The notes under the pieces were generated by a model. The model made no database searches and was not told the origin of the DNA. It was given only the letters and a program-made list of their open reading frames with translations. The position numbers and the translations under genes were made by a program. From Blastocatellia bacterium (lineage in GTDB: Bacteria; Acidobacteriota; Blastocatellia; HR10; J050): DNA of 64,000 bases. Within the stretch, counting starts at the first letter, position 1. Each line of letters begins with the position of its first letter. Where the stretch lies: assembly GCA_026985075.1 (NCBI GenBank), contig JALSQX010000071.1, positions 1 to 64,000 on the forward strand, read 5' to 3'. Below, in pieces: positions 43,381-51,525 of the stretch.

Positions 43381-44229
43381 TCACCGACTCTCGTTGGCGC
43401 TCCGCTCCCAGGAATGATCCAAGACCGGATGGCCCAGTCCCACCCGGTAAGATCGCCTAATTGCCTCAGTAATATAACTCTTGGCCCGGGACACTGCATC
43501 GACGAGACTGTGTCCTTGTGCTAACCCAGCCGCTATGCCCGAGGCAAAAGCGCACCCAGTCCCGTGAACGCCAGTAGGGGTGGCGATTCGCTCAGAGGAG
43601 AACTCGTGGAACTTGTTTCCTATCAGTAGGATATCGACAGCCGTACGGCCCACCCTCAGGTGGCCGCCTTTGATGAGAACGGCCTCGGCGCCCATTTGCT
43701 GAATGACTCGGGCAGCTTTCTTCATCTCCTCCTCGGACTCGATTCGTAATCCAGTGAGTCGTTCCGCTTCCGGGATATTCGGGGTGACCACTGTAGCCTG
43801 AGGAATGATCTTCTCCATCAGGGCTCGCTCCGCCTCGGGGGCCATCAGGGGATCACCTGACTTGGCTCGCATAACTGGATCAACGACCAATGGCCGGAGA
43901 TGGTATGTCTCCAATGCCCTGGCCACCGCCTCGATGATTTCCCGGCTTGACAGCATTCCCGTTTTCACCGCGCGGATCTCGATATCTTCGACAACTGCCC
44001 GCAGTTGTTGGATGACGAGTTCGGCAGGGAGATCAAACACATGGCGTACTCCCCGGGTATTCTGCGCTGTGATGGAAGTCACTACCGAGAGACCATAGAC
44101 CCGAAATGCCTCCAAGGTCTTGAGATCACCCTGAATACCCGCCCCTCCACCAGAATCTGAGCCAGCAATGGTGAGCACGGCCGGCCTGGCCACCCGATCC
44201 CTTGTTGAATGCCTTGGACCGCTCACCAC
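43381..44229 (-). CDS. thiD: Hydroxymethylpyrimidine / phosphomethylpyrimidine kinase
   Basis: A ribokinase-fold enzyme phosphorylating HMP and HMP-P in thiamine synthesis. VLTIAGSDSGGGAGIQGDLKTL is the substrate-binding start, VVDPVMRAKSGDPL lies mid-protein, VVTPNIPEAERLTGL follows, and GTGCAFASGIAAGLAQG holds the catalytic Asp-equivalent/anion-hole region; here GVHGTGCAFAS has Cys as usual for ThiD. The start is uncertain; a GTG at 44229 or 44226 just after the ETF-QO stop fits best, and a TTG at 44247 would overlap it. No TPP riboswitch was seen upstream because the gene sits in an operon. Confidence 0.92.
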   Translation of the reverse strand: MVSGPRHSTRDRVARPAVLTIAGSDSGGGAGIQGDLKTLEAFRVYGLSVVTSITAQNTRGVRHVFDLPAELVIQQLRAVVEDIEIRAVKTGMLSSREIIEAVARALETYHLRPLVVDPVMRAKSGDPLMAPEAERALMEKIIPQATVVTPNIPEAERLTGLRIESEEEMKKAARVIQQMGAEAVLIKGGHLRVGRTAVDILLIGNKFHEFSSERIATPTGVHGTGCAFASGIAAGLAQGHSLVDAVSRAKSYITEAIRRSYRVGLGHPVLDHSWERSANESR

Positions 44230-44231
44230 TT

Positions 44232-45917
44232 CTACATCCTCACCCAATCAGGCCCACCGCCTCCCTCGGGGGGGACCCAATCAATGATCTGATAGGGATC
44301 CATGATATCGCAGGTCTTGCAGTGAACACAGTTTGAGGCATTGATCTGCAGCGCCTTCTGGCCATCCCCGGTTTCGACCATCTCGTACACGTTGGCCGGA
44401 CAAAAGTACTGGCAGGGGTTCCCATACTCGATCGTGCATCGTTCCGTACAAATATTGAGGTCGCGCACCCGCAAATGGCAGGGCTGATCCTCCTCATGGG
44501 CCGTCCGGGAGTAATAGACATCCGTGAGTTTGTCGAACGTCACTCGTCCATCGACGACGACATCCTCGTCCGGCTGTTTCGATGGCGCGAGGACGCGTCG
44601 TCCATCACTGAGCTTCTTCATCATCGTGTGGCCCGGGTGACTCGGCATGGGGTCTTTCAATCCCCTTCCCCCGGTCAACATCTGTATGGCCGCATTCACC
44701 ATCCCGAAAAGGAAACCCCGCTCGAAGCTTTGATGAAAATTCCGCGCCTTATAGAGTTCAGTTTCTACCCAACTCTCCCGCAGGAGCCTCTCGTAGTGGC
44801 TGAGCTGGTTGGCTGAATAGTCGCCCTTGAGCAGGGCCTGAAAGATGGCCTCAGCGGCCAACATCCCCGATTTCATGGCTAGGTGAATTCCCTTCAATCG
44901 CATCGAATTGAGGAATCCGCCCGAATCTCCAATAATCACCGCACCATCCACATAAGGCCTTGGAATCGCATAGTATCCTCCCTCAGGAAGGCACTTGGCG
45001 CCATAGCGAATGAGCTGACCGCCCTCCAGGAGGCGGTAAATCGCCGGGTGGGCTTTGAATCGTTGAAATTCCCGATGGGCATCGAGTGTGGGGTCCCGAT
45101 AGCTCAACCCCACCACCAGCCCGACACTCAGTAACGTCTCCGATAGCGCGTAAATGAATCCTCCCCCAAAGGCTCGGCCATCCAGGGGGTACCCCATGGT
45201 ATGGATGACCGTGCCTGATCCCAATCTTCCTGGAGGCACTTCCCACAATTCCTTTATGCCAACCGAATAGAGTTGGGGATTCTTCCCTCGATCCAGATGG
45301 AATTTCTCGATCAACGTCTTGGTCAGTGAGCCCCGAACCCCTTCCCCCAGAACAACGACCTTACTCCGAATGTCCACGCCCGGCTCGTAATTCGGCTTCG
45401 GATGTCCATGTCGGTCGAGGCCTCTATCCCCGGTCCGGACGCCGACGACCCGCCCATTGTCATAGAGAAGTTCTGCTCCGGGAAACTCAGGGAAAATATC
45501 GATCCCTGCCGCTTCCGCCTGAGTCGCCAGCCATTTCACAAACTGCCCCAGCGAAATGATGTAATGACCATGATTGCTGAGCGGCGGCGGGATGATCGGC
45601 GACGCCAGTCGGCGCTTTCTGGTCAGAAACCATACCCGATCTTCTGTAACGTTCACCCGAACTGGAGCTCCTCTTTGTTGCCAATCGGGCAGGAGCTCGG
45701 TCAATGCTCGGGGATCGAGGATAGCCCCCGATAGGGTGTGGGCCCCTACTTCTTTCCCTTTCTCAATGATAGCAATCTCGACATGGAGAGGAGACTGGTT
45801 CGTCGTGCGATTGTGCGATTCGATGAGATGAGCCAGATGCAGAGCCCCGCTCAGACTCGCCGGCCCTGCCCCCACGAACAGGACGTCAATATCCAGTGTC
45901 TCTCGCTCTACTGCCAT
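44232..45917 (-). CDS. Electron-transfer flavoprotein:ubiquinone oxidoreductase
   Basis: A 561-residue FAD and 4Fe-4S protein that passes electrons from ETF to the quinone pool at the inner membrane. Features: VLFVGAGPASLSGALHLA (FAD), GAHTLSGAILDPRAL, GVGIKELWEVPP-like SVGIKELWEVPPGRLGSGTVIHTMGYPL, GDSGGFLNSMRLKGIHLAMKSGMLAAEA, and the C-terminal ferredoxin-like Cys set CTIEYGNPCQYFCP...CVHCKTCDIMDP. Length matches bacterial and mitochondrial ETF-QO. It would serve acyl-CoA dehydrogenases; none is in this window. It is coupled to thiD, an odd neighbour. Confidence 0.95.
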   Translation of the reverse strand: MAVERETLDIDVLFVGAGPASLSGALHLAHLIESHNRTTNQSPLHVEIAIIEKGKEVGAHTLSGAILDPRALTELLPDWQQRGAPVRVNVTEDRVWFLTRKRRLASPIIPPPLSNHGHYIISLGQFVKWLATQAEAAGIDIFPEFPGAELLYDNGRVVGVRTGDRGLDRHGHPKPNYEPGVDIRSKVVVLGEGVRGSLTKTLIEKFHLDRGKNPQLYSVGIKELWEVPPGRLGSGTVIHTMGYPLDGRAFGGGFIYALSETLLSVGLVVGLSYRDPTLDAHREFQRFKAHPAIYRLLEGGQLIRYGAKCLPEGGYYAIPRPYVDGAVIIGDSGGFLNSMRLKGIHLAMKSGMLAAEAIFQALLKGDYSANQLSHYERLLRESWVETELYKARNFHQSFERGFLFGMVNAAIQMLTGGRGLKDPMPSHPGHTMMKKLSDGRRVLAPSKQPDEDVVVDGRVTFDKLTDVYYSRTAHEEDQPCHLRVRDLNICTERCTIEYGNPCQYFCPANVYEMVETGDGQKALQINASNCVHCKTCDIMDPYQIIDWVPPEGGGGPDWVRM

Positions 45918-46049
45918 ATGGATCCCCCGGTGTCAAGAGCTTGCTATGTTAACACATAACTTCCTCAAACCGAAAGCGTTTCAACTCCAGGGACACTGCT
46001 CCCCCTCTCGTCTTCGTCGCCGGTTGATACACGCCTGATCAACTTTCTC

Positions 46050-46078
46050 TTGACTTTGTTCCCCCAATTTCATAAACT
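46050..46078 (+). promoter_or_regulatory. Sigma-70-type promoter with possible operator for the HTH-parA cassette
   Basis: -35 TTGACT (46050-46055), 17-bp spacer and -10 TAAACT (46073-46078). TTCCCC and GGGGAA (46059-46084 region) form an inverted repeat that brackets the -10, suitable for autoregulation by one of the three DNA-binding products downstream. Confidence 0.6.
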
Positions 46079-46117
46079 GGGGAAGTCAAAAACGGTCAAT
46101 GGAGGTTGCCACTGGAT

Positions 46118-46315
46118 ATGTTGGCGAATGATGAGGTCCTGACGTCAAAAGAGGTGATGGCGTATCTGCGAATCAGCAAGCCTACTCTGTATCGGATGAT
46201 CCGACTCGGTGATCTGAGAGCCGTGAAGATTGGAAAAAACTATCGTTTCTTGAAAAAAGACGTCGAACGCCTTCTGCGGGCAGACTCCGAATCGGTCAAT
46301 GTGAGGAGTAAATGA
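46118..46315 (+). CDS. Excisionase/MerR-like helix-turn-helix protein
   Basis: A 65-residue protein starting at the ATG 46118 (a TTG at 46106 abuts the GGAGG). The sequence VLTSKEVMAYLRISKPTLYRMIRLGDLRAVKIGKNYRFLKKDVERLL is the compact winged-helix of the HTH_17/excisionase family. Such proteins are common in plasmids, phages and integrative elements as excision or copy-control factors. It is 3 bp before parA, in one operon with the iteron-bearing gene. Confidence 0.85.
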   Translation: MLANDEVLTSKEVMAYLRISKPTLYRMIRLGDLRAVKIGKNYRFLKKDVERLLRADSESVNVRSK

Positions 46316-46318
46316 GCT

Positions 46319-47092
46319 ATGGCCAATGTCATTGCTGTGGCAAACCAGAAAGGAGGAGTAGGAAAGACCACCGTCGCCGTTAATCTGGCCATTGCCGCCG
46401 CACGAAATGGGTTGCAGACGCTCCTTGTCGACGCCGATTCCCAAGCCAATGCCACGAGCACGTTCTTTCCCAAGGAGGGGATCGGTCAATCACTGTATAA
46501 CGTTTTAGAGGAAGGACTTTCGGCTAAGCGGGTCATCCTCCAGACCAACATCATCAACCTTGATTTACTCCCCTCCACCATTCAACTGGCTCGCGAGGAG
46601 ACGAACTTCAATCCGGATACCTTCTTCAGACTGGAGGACGCCCTGCTCGGCTTGGATTACGATCTCATTTTCATCGATGCCCCTCCGAGTCTGGGCGTTT
46701 GCTTCACCCAAGCGTTAGTGGCCGCCGATTACCTCCTCATTGTCACTGTGGCTGGAAAGTTTGCAGCCGAGGGCATTGAAGACCTCAACGATTCCTATGA
46801 ACGCATCAAACGCCGGTTCAACCACAATCTTCAACTTCTGGGATGTGTCCTCAATAAGTTTGATGGGCGGGTGACGGGACACAAGGAGTCCAAGATGTGG
46901 TTGCGCGGCGTATTCGGCAAAAAGGCGTTCAACACAATCATTCCAACACATGCTGCCCTTGAGACAAGCCCTATTGCCGTTCCGGGGACCAAGAGCGATA
47001 TCGCTTTTCAGCAATTGTTCGAAGAAATCGCCCCTCGAATTGGCATCCCATTGGAAGGCAAGGAGGAGATCAGTGGCGAAAAGGAAAAATAA
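46319..47092 (+). CDS. parA: ParA-family partition ATPase
   Basis: A 257-residue Walker-type ATPase. The deviant Walker A NQKGGVGKTTVAVNLA is at residues 9-24, followed by LLVDADSQANATS (A') and DLIFIDAPPSLG (Walker B). It lacks the N-terminal HTH of large plasmid ParA proteins, so it is of the short type Ib or chromosomal class. It would drive DNA segregation together with a centromere-binding protein; no ParB is present. The next gene overlaps it by 20 bp and carries repeated DNA sites that could be the centromere. The symbol denotes the family. Confidence 0.92.
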   Translation: MANVIAVANQKGGVGKTTVAVNLAIAAARNGLQTLLVDADSQANATSTFFPKEGIGQSLYNVLEEGLSAKRVILQTNIINLDLLPSTIQLAREETNFNPDTFFRLEDALLGLDYDLIFIDAPPSLGVCFTQALVAADYLLIVTVAGKFAAEGIEDLNDSYERIKRRFNHNLQLLGCVLNKFDGRVTGHKESKMWLRGVFGKKAFNTIIPTHAALETSPIAVPGTKSDIAFQQLFEEIAPRIGIPLEGKEEISGEKEK

Positions 47093-48230
47093 GTTACCCT
47101 TACGCGAGGGAACCAAACTCTCCCCACTGACTGAAGAGGAGCGTCTCGCCAGACGAGCCCGGGGGCATCCACTGGATGCTTTTCCCATCCAGCCACGAAT
47201 GTCTCAATGGCGGGAGGTTGATCCCGGTGAGAGCGCGGCGACCGCTGTCCCGGAAAAGGTTATTGAACGTTCAGTTGAACGTTCAATTGAACGTTCAGCG
47301 AAACGTTCAATTGAACGTTCACTCTCATCCGTAGACGATAGACAAATAAAAGAGGCCTACGTCGCTCTGGACGCCACCCATACGGCATCAGAAGCCAAGA
47401 TCTATGGCTACCTCTATCGACTCTCCATTGCCAAAGGCCAGTCGACGTGCCGCGCTTCTCTGGCCGATTTCCAGAACCGCCTTGGCCTCGCTAAGAACAC
47501 TATTATCAGGGCGTTGCGTGGACTAGCTGAGAAACTCTCCATCGATGTCATCGAGCGCCGCCCAGGTTCTCGCATTGGCTCACTTTACCGGGTGTACAAC
47601 GTTAAGGAGATCCTGAGCCGGCGCAAAGAGGCTGGAATCGAGATCGATGAGCTCAAGCGAATCGTCAGAAAAGGTTCAATTAAACGTTCAGTTGAACGTT
47701 CAATTGAACGTTCGAAAATTGAACGTTCAATGGTTCAAAAATTGAACGTTCAATTGAACGTTCAAGATGAACATAAATCACAAAATAACAGTGACTTAGA
47801 GCTAAAGGTTCAAACGCCTAAGAATTTATATTTAAGAAATGACGATGATGTTGACACATCATCGTCATATAGCGACGATGACGATGATGCTCAAACCCGC
47901 ATCCGTCAGATCTACTGCCATCTCACGGGAAATCCCTGGCGATCCTCTGATTCCAACGCGGCTCAGGAGATTATCCACATTCCGATCGCTCACATCATCC
48001 TTGGCATTTGCTACTCGCTGGACCGCGCAACAAGCCACCGGGTGGGCAGTCTCAAATATTGCGTGCCGTCAATCCTGGACCATTATGAGGCGATGAAGGC
48101 CTTTCCACAAAAAGAGCTGACGGAAATTGCCTATACCCACATGTTGAGAGTCAAACAGGCGCAAAAAACCGGGAACTGGGAACCAGGCAAGCGTTCTCAC
48201 AAGCCCAGAGTGGAGAGCAAAGATCAATGA
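47073..48230 (+). CDS. Winged-helix replication/partition-type protein containing iteron arrays
   Basis: The GTG at 47073, six bases after AAGGAGG, gives a 385-residue protein. A winged-helix core is at about residues 95-170 (SEAKIYGYLYRLSIAKGQSTCRASLADFQNRLGLAKNTIIRALRGLAEKL), of the sort seen in replication initiators and plasmid regulators. On both sides lie low-complexity tracts, VIERSVERSIERSAKRSIERS and IKRSVERSIERSKIERS...LNVQLNVQ, encoded by 12-bp palindromic repeats. A later acidic tract (DDDDVDTSSSYSDDDDDA) is coded by another inverted repeat. Together with parA this looks like a replication/segregation cassette of plasmid origin. No named family is recognised. Confidence 0.8.
   Translation: MAKRKNKLPLREGTKLSPLTEEERLARRARGHPLDAFPIQPRMSQWREVDPGESAATAVPEKVIERSVERSIERSAKRSIERSLSSVDDRQIKEAYVALDATHTASEAKIYGYLYRLSIAKGQSTCRASLADFQNRLGLAKNTIIRALRGLAEKLSIDVIERRPGSRIGSLYRVYNVKEILSRRKEAGIEIDELKRIVRKGSIKRSVERSIERSKIERSMVQKLNVQLNVQDEHKSQNNSDLELKVQTPKNLYLRNDDDVDTSSSYSDDDDDAQTRIRQIYCHLTGNPWRSSDSNAAQEIIHIPIAHIILGICYSLDRATSHRVGSLKYCVPSILDHYEAMKAFPQKELTEIAYTHMLRVKQAQKTGNWEPGKRSHKPRVESKDQ
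47263..47322. repeat. Iteron array 1: five 12-bp palindromic units inside a gene
   Basis: The core GAACGTTC begins at 47265, 47277, 47289, 47301 (as AAACGTTC) and 47313, an exact 12-bp period. The full unit is TTGAACGTTCAA (palindromic). It is read as (V/I)ERS. Twelve bp is close to one helical turn, so bound proteins would sit almost on one face of the DNA. Confidence 0.9.
47673..47765. repeat. Iteron array 2: six palindromic units in two reading frames
   Basis: Cores begin at 47682 (AAACGTTC), 47694, 47706, 47721, 47744 and 47756. The first four are read as (V/I)(E/K)RS and the last two, being shifted by a 23-bp spacing, as LNVQLNVQ. The same DNA kept in two frames means the DNA sequence itself, not the peptide, is conserved. 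Confidence 0.9.
47839..47868. repeat. Perfect inverted repeat with 12-bp arms
   Basis: ATGACGATGATG (47839-47850) and CATCATCGTCAT (47857-47868) flank the 6-bp TTGACA. It lies within the winged-helix gene, about 75 bp after iteron array 2, in an AT-richer stretch. It could form a cruciform or hairpin. Confidence 0.75.
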
Positions 48231-48374
48231 TTGGAGCCCCCAACCAAGAAAACCCTGCTTCAGGAACTGATGTGGCCCATCATCTGTCACAGAACTCAAC
48301 CGAGACCACACCACGAAAAAGAGGCCTTGGGCGTATCCTAACCCCATGGAGCGTGTAATGAGGAGAGAGCCATC

Positions 48375-49010
48375 ATGAGTGAAATCGTCATGGCAGCAGT
48401 GGAGCAGTACATGAACGATTTAATCCCCGACCGGGACCCTGTCCTCCGGGAGATGGAGACGTATGCCGAAGAAAACAACATCCCCATCGTTGGTCCGGCC
48501 GTGGGCCGCTTGCTTTTTCAACTCGCTCTCGCGCTTCGAGCCCGTCGCATTTTTGAAATGGGATCGGCGATCGGATATTCGACCATCTGGCTCGCCCGAG
48601 CGGTTACCGATGATGGCGTTGTCTACTATACGGACAGCAATCCCGATAATCTCGATCGGGCCGAGGCGTATTGTCGTCAGGCGGGGGTTTTGAACCGGGT
48701 CACATTCCTGCTGGGGAACGCCCTGGAACTCATTGATCAAGTGGAAGGTCAGTTCGATATCATTTTCAATGACGTGGACAAATATCAATATCCGCAGGTG
48801 TTTTACAAAACGGCGGCGAGGGTCCGCCAAGGCGGATTGCTCATTTCTGACAATGTGCTCTGGAGCGGTCGCGTCGCCAGCGAAGAGAAAGATCACTGGA
48901 CAGAAGCAATTCGTCAGTTCAATCGTTTGATCTATGAGGCTCCTGACTTCTTTACGACGATCATTCCTTTGCGCGATGGAATTTCGCTGAGCTTAAAGCT
49001 CTACAGTTAG
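48375..49010 (+). CDS. SAM-dependent O-methyltransferase (class I, family 3 type)
   Basis: A 211-residue methyltransferase of the catechol/caffeoyl-CoA O-methyltransferase type. ALRARRIFEMGSAIGYSTIWLARAV is motif I, VVYYTDSNPDNLDRAEAYCRQAG includes the acidic ribose ligand, FDIIFNDVDKYQYPQVF replaces the usual D-A-D-K metal motif with NDVDKYQY, and LLISDNVLWSGRV is the substrate-side metal loop. Divalent-metal-dependent transfer to a catechol-like hydroxyl is expected. It is monocistronic after the winged-helix gene. Confidence 0.9.
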   Translation: MSEIVMAAVEQYMNDLIPDRDPVLREMETYAEENNIPIVGPAVGRLLFQLALALRARRIFEMGSAIGYSTIWLARAVTDDGVVYYTDSNPDNLDRAEAYCRQAGVLNRVTFLLGNALELIDQVEGQFDIIFNDVDKYQYPQVFYKTAARVRQGGLLISDNVLWSGRVASEEKDHWTEAIRQFNRLIYEAPDFFTTIIPLRDGISLSLKLYS

Positions 49011-49398
49011 TGACGAGCGGGTCATTCTTCGGAGAAGGGAAAATCCGAATAAAAGCATCACCAGGCCATTCGTGGCAAGACCTTCTTTGATGAAGGGACA
49101 ATCCTATCGCGCCCTGCTTCATTGATGTGGACACACTGGAGATAGCCGAATACAGGGAGAGCGACTTCCAATCACTCATCGGCTGATTCTTTCGGGCAAC
49201 GAGTAGCATTTTCCTCATTCTGGCTGCGAACTCGGCCGTGATCCACCTCACCGAATATTGCTGCATCTTCGAGAGCGTAACAATCGAGTGGGACGAGGCG
49301 GGAAACGAAAATCCCCATTGCCGCGCCGCCCTTACACATAAGCCGAGTGGCGACGAATCCTCCCCGCCGGGAGATGCCAATCGATGCTGAGGCCGCTT
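49011..49398. other. Gene-free interval between the O-methyltransferase and the Zn-ribbon gene
   Basis: No supported gene on either strand. The open frame on the minus strand (48961-49380) has an unconvincing composition and no ribosome site. No clear terminator or promoter was seen. Confidence 0.5.
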
Positions 49399-49806
49399 TC
49401 AGATCTTGAATAAACGATCAAAAGCCTGTCGAGGATCTTTAATCTGCGATGGCGAGGTGGACGTCTCCCGCTCCACTGTAATGCGCGCACGAAAATACTC
49501 GCACTGATTCGGCTTGTCTTTGGGAGTGACGCGAGCGGGAATCGGTTGAGAGCACTCGAACCGACTACCGGTGTCAAAATAGACGCAATTTTTACAACAG
49601 TGGAGATAGGCCTGGCACTTCGGACATTGACTATCATACGTAATCCCAAATTGCACCGGCATGACATACCCGCACAAGGCACAGCGAAACACCTCGCGCA
49701 CGCCAGGGAGCTTCGGCGCACGGGTGCCTTGACGACGCTGAGGAGGACGACGTTTCTCCTCTTCGTAATCTTCCATATATCCGCGTTGTTTATATTTTCT
49801 GCTCAT
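49399..49806 (-). CDS. Zinc-ribbon protein of unknown function
   Basis: The ATG at 49806 after AGGAAGGA gives 135 residues. A basic N-terminus (SRKYKQRGYMEDYEEEKRRPPQRRQ) precedes a Cys-rich centre: FRCALCGYVMPVQFGITYDSQCPKCQAYLHCCKNCVYFDTGSRFECSQP, with CxxC pairs CALC, CPKC and CCKNC plus later Cys (NQCEYF). At least two zinc sites are plausible. The end (KDPRQAFDRLFKI) is conserved-looking. The protein may bind nucleic acid or regulate transcription. It converges on the gap after the O-methyltransferase. Confidence 0.78.
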   Translation of the reverse strand: MSRKYKQRGYMEDYEEEKRRPPQRRQGTRAPKLPGVREVFRCALCGYVMPVQFGITYDSQCPKCQAYLHCCKNCVYFDTGSRFECSQPIPARVTPKDKPNQCEYFRARITVERETSTSPSQIKDPRQAFDRLFKI

Positions 49807-50010
49807 GAGAAATTCCTTCCTCGCTGTTTGGTGTGTCAACGACGCACTTGGTGGAGAAACAGCTTCTCATTATAGCCTTTCAATCGCCGTTTGAACAAAT
49901 GATAAACGATTTCTTCATGCTCCTCAGAACCTGTCATGGCGCACAGCCCTGGGTTTTCTCATCTCCGCCTTCACTGTCGACCGAAGGCCTGAGATCGCAG
50001 AGATACTGGA

Positions 50011-50838
50011 CTATCGATTAGGGAGGGCTGATCGGGTGATCACTTTTTTGACCCCTTTCACCCCTCGCGCGAGAGCCGCCGCGCGCTCGAGTTCTGATTC
50101 GCTCCCCTCGGTCAAGGTCAGAGTCACCACGCCGTCGGTGACGCCGATCGCAATGTGAGAGAGTTCTACGTCGGGATCAGCCCTCAAGACGTCCTGGATA
50201 TCGTAAAGGATCTGTTGATCGGAACGGCGTTTGGTGAAAGCGTGCTTGATGGCTTTCCCGGTTGCTTTCACGCCCTTTCCTGTTGCTTTGCCCGCTGTGG
50301 CTGTCGCCTTTCCAGTTGCTTTCCCGGCGGTGGTGGCTCCAGAGGCCGTCGCTTCAGCTCCGGTAACAGCCCCTTTCTTGGTCGCCTTGGCAGCTGTCGT
50401 CCCTGCTTTGGCCGTGGCTTGGGCGGCTGTGGTCGCCCCCTCAGCAACGGCGCCCCCAGTCTTTTTGATGGCCGATCCGAATTTTCCGAGGATGCCTTTG
50501 CGCCTGGGTTTCGTCTCTTCCTCCTCGAGTGGAATCCCTAACGCGGCTATCGTCGCTTCATCAAGGTGACCGGTCACCGGGAGACGATGCGCTCGCTGGA
50601 AATTGCGCAGCGCCTCGCGCGTTTGTGGACCGATGATGCCATCGATCGCACCACCATAATAACCTTGCTCGGCTAACTTCCGTTGGATTTTTTTAACGAG
50701 ATCGCGGCTCAGCCGCAGTTCTGGTTCCTGCCACGCCGATCCAGTTGGACGAACGGCCGCATTCGATCCGACCGGCCTGGCGAGAACGAGACCTGTGAAG
50801 AAAAACAAGCCGACGAGCGCAAAGATCGTTGATTTCAT
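50011..50838 (-). CDS. Peptidoglycan-binding / Ala-Lys-Thr-rich / BON-domain envelope protein
   Basis: The double ATG at 50841/50838 begins a signal peptide (KSTIFALVGLFFFTGLVLARPV); 275 residues. Residues 50-105 form a PG_binding_1 domain (LVKKIQRKLAEQGYYGGAIDGIIGPQTREALRNFQRAHRLPVTGHLDEATIAALGI). A histone-H1-like stretch of about 90 residues rich in A, K, T and G follows (TKKGAVTGAEATASGATTAGKATGK...). The C-terminus is a BON domain (DQQILYDIQDVLRADPDVELSHIAIGVTDGVVTLTL). It probably links the cell wall to the outer membrane. A cobalamin adenosyltransferase gene lies upstream. Confidence 0.85.
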   Translation of the reverse strand: MKSTIFALVGLFFFTGLVLARPVGSNAAVRPTGSAWQEPELRLSRDLVKKIQRKLAEQGYYGGAIDGIIGPQTREALRNFQRAHRLPVTGHLDEATIAALGIPLEEEETKPRRKGILGKFGSAIKKTGGAVAEGATTAAQATAKAGTTAAKATKKGAVTGAEATASGATTAGKATGKATATAGKATGKGVKATGKAIKHAFTKRRSDQQILYDIQDVLRADPDVELSHIAIGVTDGVVTLTLTEGSESELERAAALARGVKGVKKVITRSALPNR

Positions 50839-50967
50839 CATCTCCGTAATCCCTCGGTTCGTGGTTAGAGTCCCGGCATGAGCGATGCCATGTCTGATGC
50901 TACGTTTCCCGTGAGTTGGCCACCAACAAGTGGCTTCCGGTATCAACTTGCTCTCCGGCCGGAGAGC

Positions 50968-51525
50968 TCATGTCTTGCGCTTCGAGAACGTTGCCAACTT
51001 TTCCGGTTTTCCCTGGCGAGCGTTCGTTACTCGAGCGAGAACGAACAGTAAATCGGACAACCGGTTCACGTATGGTAACAGCACCGGGTTGATCGCTTCC
51101 TGGTGACTGAGTTGAACGATGCGTCGTTCGGCGCGACGAGCGACGGCTCGGGCCAGGTGCAGAATCGCTCCTCCCCGGCTCCCTCCAGGGAGGATGAATT
51201 CCTCGAGCGGAGGGAGTTCCCGATTACATTCATCGATCGTGCGCTCCAATTGGGACACCCACTCATCCTTCACCCGAGGCGCGTCAACGTCCAGCGGACT
51301 TGCCAGATCGGCGCCCACGGTGAAAAGTTCGTTCTGGAGCCGCTCGAGGGTGGCGTCAATCGATGCGTCGCTGATCTCAGCACGGGCGATGCCCAGGAGA
51401 GAATTCAGCTCATCGATCTCCCCATAGGCTTCTACGCGCAATGATCCCTTGCTCACGCGCCGGCCACCAACCAGCATCGTTTGTCCCTGATCACCGCTCC
51501 GAGTGTAAACCTTCGTTATGCGCAT
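50968..51525 (-). CDS. PduO-type cob(I)alamin adenosyltransferase
   Basis: A 185-residue enzyme making adenosylcobalamin from cob(I)alamin and ATP. It has the ATP-binding N-terminus ITKVYTRSGDQGQTMLVGGRRVSKGSLRVEAYGEIDELNSLLG and the active-site ARAVARRAERRIV motif, then the helix INPLVLPYVNRLSDLLFVLARVTN. The ATG at 51525 lies inside the end of the upstream DUF169 gene (35-bp overlap), so the two are translationally coupled. A B12-dependent enzyme is implied elsewhere in the genome. The usual G-x-x-G-x-T motif reads RSGDQGQT here. Confidence 0.93.
   Translation of the reverse strand: MRITKVYTRSGDQGQTMLVGGRRVSKGSLRVEAYGEIDELNSLLGIARAEISDASIDATLERLQNELFTVGADLASPLDVDAPRVKDEWVSQLERTIDECNRELPPLEEFILPGGSRGGAILHLARAVARRAERRIVQLSHQEAINPVLLPYVNRLSDLLFVLARVTNARQGKPEKLATFSKRKT

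Noticed and set aside
47263..47765. Direct repeats considered as a CRISPR array
   Set aside because: Units are 12-bp palindromes without spacers and lie inside a coding frame.
48961..49380. Minus-strand 139-codon frame after the O-methyltransferase
   Set aside because: It overlaps the methyltransferase end, with no start signal or recognisable motif.
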